Shown: positions 6,417 through 13,593, counted from the first letter of the stretch. The stretch is 13,642 nucleotides of DNA from Methanosarcinaceae archaeon UBA470 (GCA_002508425.1 DAKU01000078.1:1006-14647); one strand, 5' to 3'. The notes: generated by a model not told the origin, from the sequence alone. Translations and numbers: made by a program.

Positions 6417-8315
6417 TTATGTATCACCTTGTAAGATCGGAAGCAGGATATGCACAGTAGTACCCTTGCTCTCCTCGCTTTCTATCCAGATGTTTCCTTT
6501 ATGGGCATCCACTATTTTCTTACAGATAAACAATCCCAGACCGGTTCCTCCATATTTACGTCTTATAGAGGAGTCTATCTGGTAGAATTTCTGGAATAAA
6601 TGGGGTAACAGATCTGCAGGTATACCTATTCCATTGTCCTGGATACTAATATGGATATTTTTTCCATCCGTCTTGGCAAAAATACTGATCTTGCCTCTGG
6701 AAGGTGTAAACTTAACAGCATTGTCCAGAACATTGGTCAACATATCCGTGAGTTTTTTGGCATCTCCTTCAATCTGCGGCAGATCTTCCTGTACATGGCG
6801 AAGCACATCTATATTCTTCTCAGTAATAGGCATTGCCATATCTGTAACCGCGTTATCAATGATCTCAAAGGTGTCTATTTTGCTAAAATCATACTTTATA
6901 GCCTCAGCTTCTGCCATACTTACGTACAATAGGGAATCAATAAGTCTTCTAAGTCTTTCGGTATTACGGATAACGGTGTTAATAACTTTAAGCTGCTGAT
7001 AGTTCATTTCTCCCAGATTTCCTTCCATAAGAAGGTCACTATATCCTTTGATGGAAGTAAGAGGTGTCCTTAGTTCATGGCTCACATTTGAAAGCAGTTC
7101 ATTTTTCATCCGGTCCAATGATTCTAATTCCTTGTTTGCCTTGCTAAGTTCATTGGCATATTTCCTCAACTTCTCTTCAGCTATTTTGCGCTCACCAATG
7201 TCTTCAACAATGCCCACTCCACCCAGAAAGGTACCATCATCAGATATATTGGGACTGTAATCCACTTTTATGAACGCTTTCTTACCATTTCCTTGTGATA
7301 TGTATTCTCCCTCAAAATGACCCAGCCGCAGTAAGAGTACTTCGTTGAAGGCTGCTTTCATTTTTTCGTCCCTCAATGATACGTTCATGTTGAAGCCTAT
7401 TATCTGTTCTTTAGGTAGGCCCAGGATTTCTGTTATCTTATCGTTACAGTGGGTAACAAGGCCGTCCTTATCAAAATCGAAGATGCCCAAGGGAGAGTTT
7501 TCAAATATCATCCTATATTTCTGTTCAGATTCTTTGAGCGCATTATCTACTTCTTTGAGGTGGGTGATATCAATAATTATTCCCTGGTAATAGCTTGGCC
7601 CCCCCTTTTCATCCCTTGCCAGCATGGACCTTTCAGTGACCCATCGCGTTTCTCCAGAACGCGTAACGATGCGGTATTCCCTAGTAAAATATATTTGTCT
7701 CTGCTGTTCGAAATCTGCCACGTCGGCATTGAGGCCGCGAATGTCTTCGGGATAGACTATATCACTATATAGTAATTTTCCGGATGTGAACTCTTCAGCC
7801 TGGTAACCAAACCTCGATATGTTCTCAGATACGAATACCACTGGCCATCCAGATTGAGGTTTCCAGAGAAAAGCAACAACAGGACTGTTTCTGTAAATCA
7901 CATCCAGTTTGTTTTCCGCTAATTCATGGGCTTCAAGTGCTGCACTTATTTTTTTTGTACTCGTGTGTTCCACAGTGCCAATCATGCCGGCATAGGCTCC
8001 ATTTTCATCTAGAAGAGGCAATAGTTGGCCACTTTGTTCTTTCAATTCTCCCTGAGTTGTGATAATAGGCAACAAGGAATAATGAACTTGTGTCAGAGTC
8101 TCCTTTGCTTTATGGAACAGTTCCCTGAAATGAACTTCATCCATTATCTTCTGATCAGGAAGCAATAACATCAGGTCTTTGCCCATCAGGTCCTCTGATC
8201 TTAAGCCGGAGATATTTTCCATGCCTTTATTGAAAAAAACGAACCTATTCTCTCGGTCAACAGCCCAGACCCCTCTCCAGGCACTTGCAAGAATACGCGT
8301 GCAAATATTATCCAC
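6417..8315 (-). CDS. Soluble PAS-PAS-PAS sensor histidine kinase
   Basis: The 632-residue protein has three PAS domains and a histidine-kinase core and no membrane segment, so it should sense a cytosolic signal. PAS1 spans about residues 5-118 (VWAVDRENRFVFFNKGMENISG), PAS2 with a PAC motif about 137-255 (REYRIVTRSGETRWV) and PAS3 about 265-378. A coiled linker (380-402) leads to the HisKA domain with the phospho-acceptor His413 in SHELRTPLTS. The ATPase domain has the N box LDNAVKF (530-536), G1 DNGIGI (560-565) and G2 GGTGLGL (589-595), all intact. The start is a GTG at 8315; it keeps PAS1 whole, and the next Met would cut it. No ribosome site precedes it. No response regulator lies nearby, which is common for kinases of this group. 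The core resembles the second kinase in the window. Signal and target are unknown. Confidence 0.92.
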   Translation of the reverse strand: MDNICTRILASAWRGVWAVDRENRFVFFNKGMENISGLRSEDLMGKDLMLLLPDQKIMDEVHFRELFHKAKETLTQVHYSLLPIITTQGELKEQSGQLLPLLDENGAYAGMIGTVEHTSTKKISAALEAHELAENKLDVIYRNSPVVAFLWKPQSGWPVVFVSENISRFGYQAEEFTSGKLLYSDIVYPEDIRGLNADVADFEQQRQIYFTREYRIVTRSGETRWVTERSMLARDEKGGPSYYQGIIIDITHLKEVDNALKESEQKYRMIFENSPLGIFDFDKDGLVTHCNDKITEILGLPKEQIIGFNMNVSLRDEKMKAAFNEVLLLRLGHFEGEYISQGNGKKAFIKVDYSPNISDDGTFLGGVGIVEDIGERKIAEEKLRKYANELSKANKELESLDRMKNELLSNVSHELRTPLTSIKGYSDLLMEGNLGEMNYQQLKVINTVIRNTERLRRLIDSLLYVSMAEAEAIKYDFSKIDTFEIIDNAVTDMAMPITEKNIDVLRHVQEDLPQIEGDAKKLTDMLTNVLDNAVKFTPSRGKISIFAKTDGKNIHISIQDNGIGIPADLLPHLFQKFYQIDSSIRRKYGGTGLGLFICKKIVDAHKGNIWIESEESKGTTVHILLPILQGDT

Positions 8316-8335
8316 ATGATTTTGTGGCTTTTTAT

Positions 8336-8347
8336 GTTTTAAATATC
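8336..8347 (-). promoter_or_regulatory. TATA box for the triple-PAS kinase, positioned for a leaderless mRNA
   Basis: The minus strand reads GATATTTAAAAC, centred near 8341. Archaeal transcription starts about 25 nt downstream of this centre, which falls at or next to the GTG start at 8315. With no Shine-Dalgarno sequence, a leaderless transcript is the simplest reading. Confidence 0.5.
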
Positions 8348-8383
8348 TTTTTAGCCATGGAGGGCGAATGATGCCACTTGTTT

Positions 8384-8407
8384 AATATATAGAACAATAT
8401 ATTGAAC
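8384..8407. repeat. Tandem 12-bp direct repeat in the divergent promoter region
   Basis: Two adjacent 12-bp units, AATATATAGAAC and AATATATTGAAC, differ at one base. They lie in the 199-bp region between the divergent kinase and acetolactate decarboxylase genes. The first unit overlaps a TATA-like run (TTTAATATATAG) about 125 nt before the decarboxylase ATG. They could be an operator for the rightward gene or duplicated core-promoter sequence. Confidence 0.45.
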
Positions 8408-8502
8408 AGTAAATACTAGGCCGATTATAGTTTCTCGTAAGTGAAAGGGATTGATATTATGAACTATCTACTCAAATACATCTTCTATACAGTATACATT
8501 AT

Positions 8503-8512
8503 AAGGTGATCC
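8503..8512 (+). promoter_or_regulatory. Strong Shine-Dalgarno site of the acetolactate decarboxylase gene
   Basis: AAGGTGATCC is an almost full complement of the archaeal 16S rRNA 3' end and lies just before the ATG at 8515. It contains the in-frame GTG at 8506, which is therefore not the likely start. Confidence 0.65.
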
Positions 8513-8514
8513 TT

Positions 8515-9330
8515 ATGAAAGGAAAAATTATTCAATTACTCTGTTGCTTGCTTTTTATTTCAGCATGTTTTTCAGGATGCATTGACACAGAGAATGATTC
8601 TGGAAGTGAAGAATACTCCAATGATGTAATATACCAGACGTCAACTATTGGTGCATTGCTTGAAGGTATGTATGAAGGTGATGTAACCGTAGGTGAATTA
8701 AAACAACATGGGAATCTGGGTCTTGGAACCTTCAATGGGCTTGACGGGGAAATGGTGGTGCTGGAAGGTATTGTTTATCAGGTAAAGGCTGATGGGGTAG
8801 CATATCAAGTAGATGATTCTATAAAAACACCATTTGCAGCTGTAACAATGTTCAACAGTGACCTTGGCGAGACATTAGAGCAGGAAATGAACAATACGGA
8901 ACTTAACGCATATGTGGAAACTTTGATACCCAGCAGGAACCTGATGTACGCCATAAAAATAGAAGGGAATTTTAGTTACATGAAGACCCGTAGTGTTCCT
9001 GCTCAGGAAAAACCATATCCCAGGCTTGCAGATATTACAAAGAGCCAGCCAACTTTTGAATTTGAAAATGTCTCTGGTACAATAGTAGGTTTCTGGCTTC
9101 CAGATTATGTTGAAAAAGTAAATGTCCCGGGGTATCACCTTCACTTCCTCACAACTGATGCCAGTGCCGGGGGTCATGTGCTGGAATATAACATTAGATC
9201 AGGGAATATCAGTATCGATATTTCTGATGATTTCTTAATGCAGCTTCCTGCAACTGAGGAATTCTTAAGCGGCAACTTTAGCGAAGAAAGAACACAAGAG
9301 CTTACTCAAGTGGAAAAAGGACATAATTGA
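8515..9330 (+). CDS. Alpha-acetolactate decarboxylase with lipoprotein signal peptide
   Basis: The product is 271 residues from the ATG at 8515, which has a strong ribosome site; an in-frame GTG 9 nt earlier lies inside that site. Residues 1-21 are a Sec-type signal (MKGK, then a hydrophobic core) ending in FSGC, a near-lipobox with Cys22 as the probable lipid-anchored residue. An acidic Ser/Asn-rich linker follows. From about residue 38 the protein matches acetolactate decarboxylase: QTSTIGALLEGMYEGDVTVGELKQHGNLGLGTFNGLDGE, KTRSVP, QEKPYP, VPGYHLHFLTTDASAGGHVL. His208, His210 and His221 correspond to the metal ligands of the bacterial enzyme; Glu79, Arg159 and Glu267 match its active-site residues. 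The family converts 2-acetolactate to acetoin and CO2. The signal predicts an enzyme anchored outside the membrane, an odd place for a cytosolic intermediate. It is divergent from one kinase and convergent with another. The family match is strong; the physiological role is unknown. Confidence 0.9.
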   Translation: MKGKIIQLLCCLLFISACFSGCIDTENDSGSEEYSNDVIYQTSTIGALLEGMYEGDVTVGELKQHGNLGLGTFNGLDGEMVVLEGIVYQVKADGVAYQVDDSIKTPFAAVTMFNSDLGETLEQEMNNTELNAYVETLIPSRNLMYAIKIEGNFSYMKTRSVPAQEKPYPRLADITKSQPTFEFENVSGTIVGFWLPDYVEKVNVPGYHLHFLTTDASAGGHVLEYNIRSGNISIDISDDFLMQLPATEEFLSGNFSEERTQELTQVEKGHN

Positions 9331-9336
9331 AATATT

Positions 9337-11244
9337 TTACTTATGCATTCTGGATGGATTGATACACTTCGGAAGCAATATGTGCACAGTAGTCCCTTTG
9401 CCTTCCTCGCTATCGATCCAGATCTTCCCTTTATGTTCTTCGATTATGATCTTACACATAAAGAGTCCCAATCCATTGCCCCCATAATTGCGTGTTGATG
9501 ATCCATCTAGCTGGACGAACATCTGGAAAACCTTTTTTAGGTCCTCTTTTGATATCCCAATACCTGTATCTATGATGGTCAAATGTACAAAGTCATTTTC
9601 CAACATGGCCGATAGTGTGACCTTTCCACCATCATTACTAAACTTTATAGCATTGTCCAGGATATGGACAAAAACACGGGGTAAGTATTCAGCATCACCC
9701 ACTATTTCAGGAAGCTCCAAAGGTACATTGGTTTCCAGCGTTAGTCTTTTGGACTTAAGTTTTTCATTTACGATGTCTAAAGAAATATATATCATATTCG
9801 ATAATGGCAATCTATCAAAATTGTATTTAATAGCACCATGAGTTGCAGTGCTGACAAACAACAATGAATCAAGTACCATTTGTAGTTGCTTTGTTTTTTC
9901 CACAACTCTATGCATAGCTTTTTTCTGATCAGAGTTAAGAGGTCCAAGATTTTCATCATGCACAAGTTCACTGAATCCTTTTATACTTGTAAGAGGCGTA
10001 TTGATCTCATGCTGCAGGTTTGACAGTAATTCATTTTTGAGTTTGTCAAGGGATTTTAATTCTTCGTAGGCTTTTGCAAGCTCTTCATTGGCTTTTTTGA
10101 GATTCTCTTCCGAGCGTTTTATCACGGTTATGTCCCTTAAATGTTCCACAACCATTATTGCCTCTCCTTCGTCATCGAATATCGGATAGGCTTTCATTTC
10201 CTTGATGCTTCCATCCGCAGGATTGGTCCAGAGAGCTTCTTTAGGAAGACCTGTAGCAAAAGCTTCTAGTACATGACAGCTTTCACATGAATCATTGCCA
10301 TGCACAAAAATTTCATAACGATGGGGATGATTTTGTTTCTCTTCTTCAGATAAGTGCTCATAACCTTTCCAGTTGCTTGTCACAATCCTAAGGTCTCTGT
10401 CAAGTACCAGTATCAGGTCATTTATCGCATTGAAAGTATTGACCAGGAGCTTCTTTTGTTGTTGTTGTACTTGTTCTGCTTCTTCTATCCTAGTTATGTC
10501 TTCTATGATGCCAAGGCCACCTTTCAATTCACCCTCAGCGGTTAGTTCGGGCAAGTATATTGAACGGAGTTTAATAGGTCCTTTTTTCAGATCTTTCTCA
10601 AACTCTGTTTTAAGAGGAGTTGGTGACATCTTATGGAAGGACAATGTTTTCCTTATAGTTTCATTGTCTATAAGAGCGGTAACCTGAAGTCCTACTATCT
10701 TATTTTCAGGCATGTTCAATATCTTTGTGAGTTTGTGATTGCAATGGACAATAATGCCTTTCTTATCTGTGAAAAGTCCCGCAGGACAATTGTGAAAAAG
10801 AGCACTGTAGCGTCTGGCGTTCTCCAGGGATATTTTTTCAAGATCTCTCTTTTCGATTGAATTACCTAGCAAGCCACAAACCACACTTAAGATTTCATGT
10901 GCTTGTGCCCATTGTTCGGAGCTTTGTCTATCTTTATTGTACAATGCAGATATGTAACCACGTATTTTCCCATGGACTACTACATCTACAGATATAGATG
11001 GGTACTGGCCGTTGTCCGGAGATCCATAGGTCTTTCCATCAATTTTTGCAATGACGCCGTACACCTGAAAGGGTAGCATTGCTTCAGGTAACGACCTTAC
11101 AAGCATACTTGTAAGGGAATGCACCGGCAGGCTAGAGTTAAAGAAGCTGATTATCTTCAACAATGTAAATTGGTTGCCTATAGCTCTCTCTTGGATGTTA
11201 GGTGTGCAATCCTCCAAGACGCAGATCTCATGGATTAATGACAT
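9337..11244 (-). CDS. Soluble GAF-like/PAS/PAS sensor histidine kinase
   Basis: The 635-residue protein is a cytosolic sensor kinase with no membrane helix. Residues about 20-135 look like a GAF-type domain, a weak assignment from its alpha/beta pattern. PAS1 spans about 142-255 (CPAGLFTDKKGIIVHCNHKLTKIL, ending GGLGIIEDIT) and resembles PAS3 of the other kinase. PAS2 spans about 265-375 and contains CESCH (320-324), part of a Cys-x2-Cys feature seen in many PAS domains. A coiled linker (376-402) leads to HisKA with His412 in QHEINTPLTS, where the usual HELRTP is HEINTP. The ATPase domain has N box LDNAIKF (529-535), G1 DTGIGI (559-564) and G2 GGNGLGL (588-594). The ATG at 11244 lacks a ribosome site and sits in a very A/T-rich stretch. 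The stop is 6 bp from the convergent decarboxylase gene. Signal, partner and output are unknown. Confidence 0.9.
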   Translation of the reverse strand: MSLIHEICVLEDCTPNIQERAIGNQFTLLKIISFFNSSLPVHSLTSMLVRSLPEAMLPFQVYGVIAKIDGKTYGSPDNGQYPSISVDVVVHGKIRGYISALYNKDRQSSEQWAQAHEILSVVCGLLGNSIEKRDLEKISLENARRYSALFHNCPAGLFTDKKGIIVHCNHKLTKILNMPENKIVGLQVTALIDNETIRKTLSFHKMSPTPLKTEFEKDLKKGPIKLRSIYLPELTAEGELKGGLGIIEDITRIEEAEQVQQQQKKLLVNTFNAINDLILVLDRDLRIVTSNWKGYEHLSEEEKQNHPHRYEIFVHGNDSCESCHVLEAFATGLPKEALWTNPADGSIKEMKAYPIFDDEGEAIMVVEHLRDITVIKRSEENLKKANEELAKAYEELKSLDKLKNELLSNLQHEINTPLTSIKGFSELVHDENLGPLNSDQKKAMHRVVEKTKQLQMVLDSLLFVSTATHGAIKYNFDRLPLSNMIYISLDIVNEKLKSKRLTLETNVPLELPEIVGDAEYLPRVFVHILDNAIKFSNDGGKVTLSAMLENDFVHLTIIDTGIGISKEDLKKVFQMFVQLDGSSTRNYGGNGLGLFMCKIIIEEHKGKIWIDSEEGKGTTVHILLPKCINPSRMHK

Positions 11245-11271
11245 TTATTATATTAATTTAAATATAATATT

Positions 11272-11281
11272 TGTATAAAAG
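11272..11281 (-). promoter_or_regulatory. Candidate TATA box for the GAF-like/PAS kinase
   Basis: The minus strand reads CTTTTATACAAA, centred about 32 nt before the ATG at 11244. Transcription would start within about 10 nt of the start codon. Other A/T runs nearby make the exact box uncertain. Confidence 0.4.
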
Positions 11282-11320
11282 GATTTCCACAGACTTTTCT
11301 GATGCCACAACCAATAGCCA

Positions 11321-11334
11321 TATTTATTAAATAT
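11321..11334 (+). promoter_or_regulatory. Candidate TATA box for dapL
   Basis: TATTTATTAAATAT lies about 60 nt before the dapL ATG, which predicts a leader of roughly 30-35 nt. The divergent kinase promoter lies about 40 bp away in the same 142-bp gap, so the two genes could share regulation. Confidence 0.5.
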
Positions 11335-11376
11335 GCGCAAACTATAAGGTGCAGGTCCTTCTGAGGAACCTTCTAC

Positions 11377-11382
11377 AGGTGA
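11377..11382 (+). promoter_or_regulatory. dapL Shine-Dalgarno site
   Basis: AGGTGA lies 4 nt before the ATG at 11387 and fixes the start of dapL. Confidence 0.6.
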
Positions 11383-11386
11383 AAAG

Positions 11387-12544
11387 ATGTACGCAGACAG
11401 AATCAATGCTCTACCACCATACCTCTTTGCAGCGATCGATGAATCCAAAGCCAGAATGCTGGCAAAAGGAATGGATGTGATAGACCTTGGTATCGGCGAT
11501 CCAGATCAGCCCACACCTTCTCATATAGTGGAATCCATGTGCCAGGCAGTTAGAGACTCTTCCACACACAGGTATCCATCATACACTGGCATGCTAGAGT
11601 TCAGGAAAGCTGCAGCCAGGTGGTGTCAGGAAACAAAGAATATTAACATAGACCCTGTAAACCAAACCCTTACTCTTATAGGTTCCAAAGAAGGTGTCGC
11701 TCATATTCCTCTTGCTTTCATCAATCCAAATGATGTGGTATTATGTCCTGACCCGGCTTATCCGGTATATAAGATCGGTACTCAGTTCGCAGGTGGGGAA
11801 CCTTTCATAATGCCTCTTCTGGAAGAAAACGATTTCCTTCCCGACCTTGATGCGATCCCTCCGGATATGCTGGCAAGGGCAAAACTGATGTTTATTAATT
11901 ATCCTAACAATCCAACATCAGCAACTGCTGACAGGTCTTTCTTTGAAGAGGTCGTTGAATTCGCAAAGGAAAATAATATTATTGTGGTCCACGATAATGC
12001 ATATTCCGAAATGGTGTATGATGGGTATCAGGCACCAAGTTTCCTGAGTGTGGATGGTGCCATGGATGTTGGCATTGAATTATACTCTCTTTCAAAAACG
12101 TATAATATGACCGGATGGCGTCTGGCTTTTGCAGTGGGCAATACTAATCTCATCAAGGGTCTTGGAAAGGTAAAATCAAACATCGACTCGGGGGCTTTTG
12201 ATGCTATACAAAAGGCCGGGATCACCGCACTTACCAGTTCCCAGCAGTGTGTAAGCGATATGAACCGCATATATGAAAAGAGAAGAGATGCGCTCTTAAA
12301 AGGTCTGCGTGGTATAGGCCTTGATATGAAAACTCCAAAAGCGACATTCTATATGTGGGCTCCTGTTCCAAGCGGTTACGATTCCATGGGATTCTCACAA
12401 CTTTTGCTTGAAAAGGCTGGAATAGTTGCCACTCCTGGTGTAGGGTTCGGACAGTATGGTGAAGGCTATATAAGGTTCGCTTTGACACAGTCAGTTGAAA
12501 GGATCAATGAAGCTGTTTCCAGGATGGAAAAACTTAATTTGTGA
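11387..12544 (+). CDS. dapL: LL-diaminopimelate aminotransferase (DapL-type)
   Basis: The 385-residue protein is a fold-type I PLP aminotransferase. Its best match is the DapL group, which converts tetrahydrodipicolinate and glutamate directly to LL-diaminopimelate, bypassing the succinylase or acetylase steps of lysine synthesis. Support comes from DLGIGDPDQPTP (33-44), PDPAYPVYKIGTQFAGGEP (121-139), FLPDLDAIP (150-158), NYPNNP (171-176), the PLP-contacting HDNAYSEMVYDG (202-213), the Schiff-base lysine Lys237 in SLSKTYNMTGWR (234-245) and the substrate-carboxylate Arg363 in GYIRFALTQ. The YPVYKIGT and FAGGEP blocks favour DapL over generic aspartate aminotransferases. Methanogens are known to use this route. 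The start at 11387 has AGGTGA 4 nt upstream. The gene is divergent from a kinase and convergent with a PhoU-type regulator. Substrate specificity is inferred from motifs; a different aminotransferase activity is possible. Confidence 0.87.
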   Translation: MYADRINALPPYLFAAIDESKARMLAKGMDVIDLGIGDPDQPTPSHIVESMCQAVRDSSTHRYPSYTGMLEFRKAAARWCQETKNINIDPVNQTLTLIGSKEGVAHIPLAFINPNDVVLCPDPAYPVYKIGTQFAGGEPFIMPLLEENDFLPDLDAIPPDMLARAKLMFINYPNNPTSATADRSFFEEVVEFAKENNIIVVHDNAYSEMVYDGYQAPSFLSVDGAMDVGIELYSLSKTYNMTGWRLAFAVGNTNLIKGLGKVKSNIDSGAFDAIQKAGITALTSSQQCVSDMNRIYEKRRDALLKGLRGIGLDMKTPKATFYMWAPVPSGYDSMGFSQLLLEKAGIVATPGVGFGQYGEGYIRFALTQSVERINEAVSRMEKLNL

Positions 12545-12551
12545 CCTAAGT

Positions 12552-12591
12552 AAGAAGAGGAAATTAAAGAGCCTTTTATTATCCTCTTCTT
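12552..12591. terminator. Long inverted repeat between convergent dapL and the phoU-type gene
   Basis: AAGAAGAGGA (12552-12561) pairs perfectly with TCCTCTTCTT (12582-12591) around a 20-nt A/T-rich loop. The right arm encodes the C-terminal Arg residues of the phoU-type gene, and the left arm lies 7 bp after the dapL stop. A hairpin forms in both transcripts; T-rich tracts follow or lie in the loop. A bidirectional terminator or 3'-end stabiliser is likely. Confidence 0.5.
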
Positions 12592-13586
12592 CTTTCCACT
12601 CCCATATTTATGGACATTTCAGCAATATCGGCACTGTACTCAGATATTCTTTTTAGGCTGTTTATGATAGATGCCATTTGCTCTGATTTGCAGCGTTGTG
12701 CCTCCTTTTCATTGCGCATGATGGTATAATCCTCGAATTTTCTTGCCAGATTAACAACTTTGTTGGAGTATTTGATATCTTTATCTTCAAGGGCTTTTAA
12801 GGAATCTTTGAACACTTTTTGCGCTAAGGCACCCATAGCAAATACCTCGTCTTTTTCAGGAACCTCCAAGTCCATGAGGATTATCTGCCTTGCAATTTTC
12901 TCCACATGGTCTCCTATACGCTCAATGATCTTGGTAACAAGCCTGTATCCCAGGCACTGGCGAGGTCTTTCTATACCAATCTTTTCTGCAAGTTTTGGGT
13001 CTTCAACTGCTACTTTTAATTGTCGTACAGTAAGAAGATAGAATCTGTCCACTTCATTATCTCTGTTTACTATGTCCTTAGCAAGTTCCAGGTCATGGTT
13101 TCTCAGGGCAAGCATTACATCCTCAAGCATTGAAGTAATCAGGCGTGACATGTTTTGTAATGCCTTTTCCAGTGGCAATTCCTGGTAATTCATCAGGCTT
13201 TGCAACAGTATCTCGTTCCGTGATTCTTCTATTACTTCGATACCAATGAGGCGCTGGCGAGTCACATCTTTGAAGAACTTGCGGTCATGTGCATGGAAAC
13301 CCTTGCTTGATACGAGTCGTATCAGGTCGTAGCCAGCCAGATAATGTGATACAAGTATTCTGAAATTATCCTCTGGTGAGTCTTCCTGGGAGATCTCGAT
13401 CACTGATTCAAGTCTTTGATTCTCTATCTTCGAGTCAGCAGACAACAAAAGAGTGCAATCGCTTTGTGGTATTAATGTTAAGGCATCCCCGGCATCTAGA
13501 CCGCAGTCCCTTACCCATTTAATAGGCAAAGAGACAATATATGTGGAGCCACCAGTCAGCTGTATTTTTCTTTGTTCATAATCTAT
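12579..13586 (-). CDS. AbrB-type/PhoU domain regulator with no standard start codon at its conserved N-terminus
   Basis: The protein joins an N-terminal AbrB/SpoVT-like DNA-binding hairpin domain to two PhoU repeats, an archaeal arrangement usually annotated as phosphate uptake regulator PhoU. The first ~50 residues (RKIQLTGGSTYIVSLPIKWV, then GLDAGDALTLIPQ) are the AbrB part. Helical PhoU units follow, with the recognisable blocks NRDNEVDRFYLLTVRQ, IIERIGDHVEKIARQI and LKRISEYSADIAEMSIN. The only TTG in frame (13529) would start inside the AbrB domain, giving 316 residues. The frame stays open upstream to a TGA at 13605-13607 and reads DYEQRKIQLTGG. The natural start position holds ATA (13586), 7 nt after a ribosome-site-like CAGGGTG, giving 335 residues. 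No pst transporter gene is in the window. Identity as an AbrB-PhoU protein is firm; start codon and regulated target are not. Confidence 0.85.
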   Translation of the reverse strand: MDYEQRKIQLTGGSTYIVSLPIKWVRDCGLDAGDALTLIPQSDCTLLLSADSKIENQRLESVIEISQEDSPEDNFRILVSHYLAGYDLIRLVSSKGFHAHDRKFFKDVTRQRLIGIEVIEESRNEILLQSLMNYQELPLEKALQNMSRLITSMLEDVMLALRNHDLELAKDIVNRDNEVDRFYLLTVRQLKVAVEDPKLAEKIGIERPRQCLGYRLVTKIIERIGDHVEKIARQIILMDLEVPEKDEVFAMGALAQKVFKDSLKALEDKDIKYSNKVVNLARKFEDYTIMRNEKEAQRCKSEQMASIINSLKRISEYSADIAEMSINMGVERRRG

Positions 13587-13593
13587 AACAACA

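Noticed and set aside
8506..8514. Upstream GTG start adding three residues to the acetolactate decarboxylase
   Set aside because: The GTG is part of a near-perfect Shine-Dalgarno (AAGGTGATCC) serving the ATG at 8515, and the signal peptide begins normally at that ATG.
10264..10284. Calling the kinase a c-type cytochrome from CxxCH
   Set aside because: There is no signal peptide, so no access to cytochrome c maturation outside the membrane, and Cys-x2-Cys is common in this PAS type. It is kept only as a finding about possible heme or redox sensing.
6417..11244. Direct repeats between the 3' ends of the two kinase genes as a mobile or phase-variable element
   Set aside because: The similarity follows the encoded ATPase domain and is diverged at synonymous and other sites, so it reflects paralogy rather than a recent repeat.
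13556..13579. Small ORF (ATG, 7 codons, TGA) at the 5' end of the AbrB-PhoU gene
   Set aside because: It overlaps the conserved AbrB reading frame and is too short to judge. It is more likely incidental than a regulatory leader peptide, though it is mentioned because the true start is unclear.
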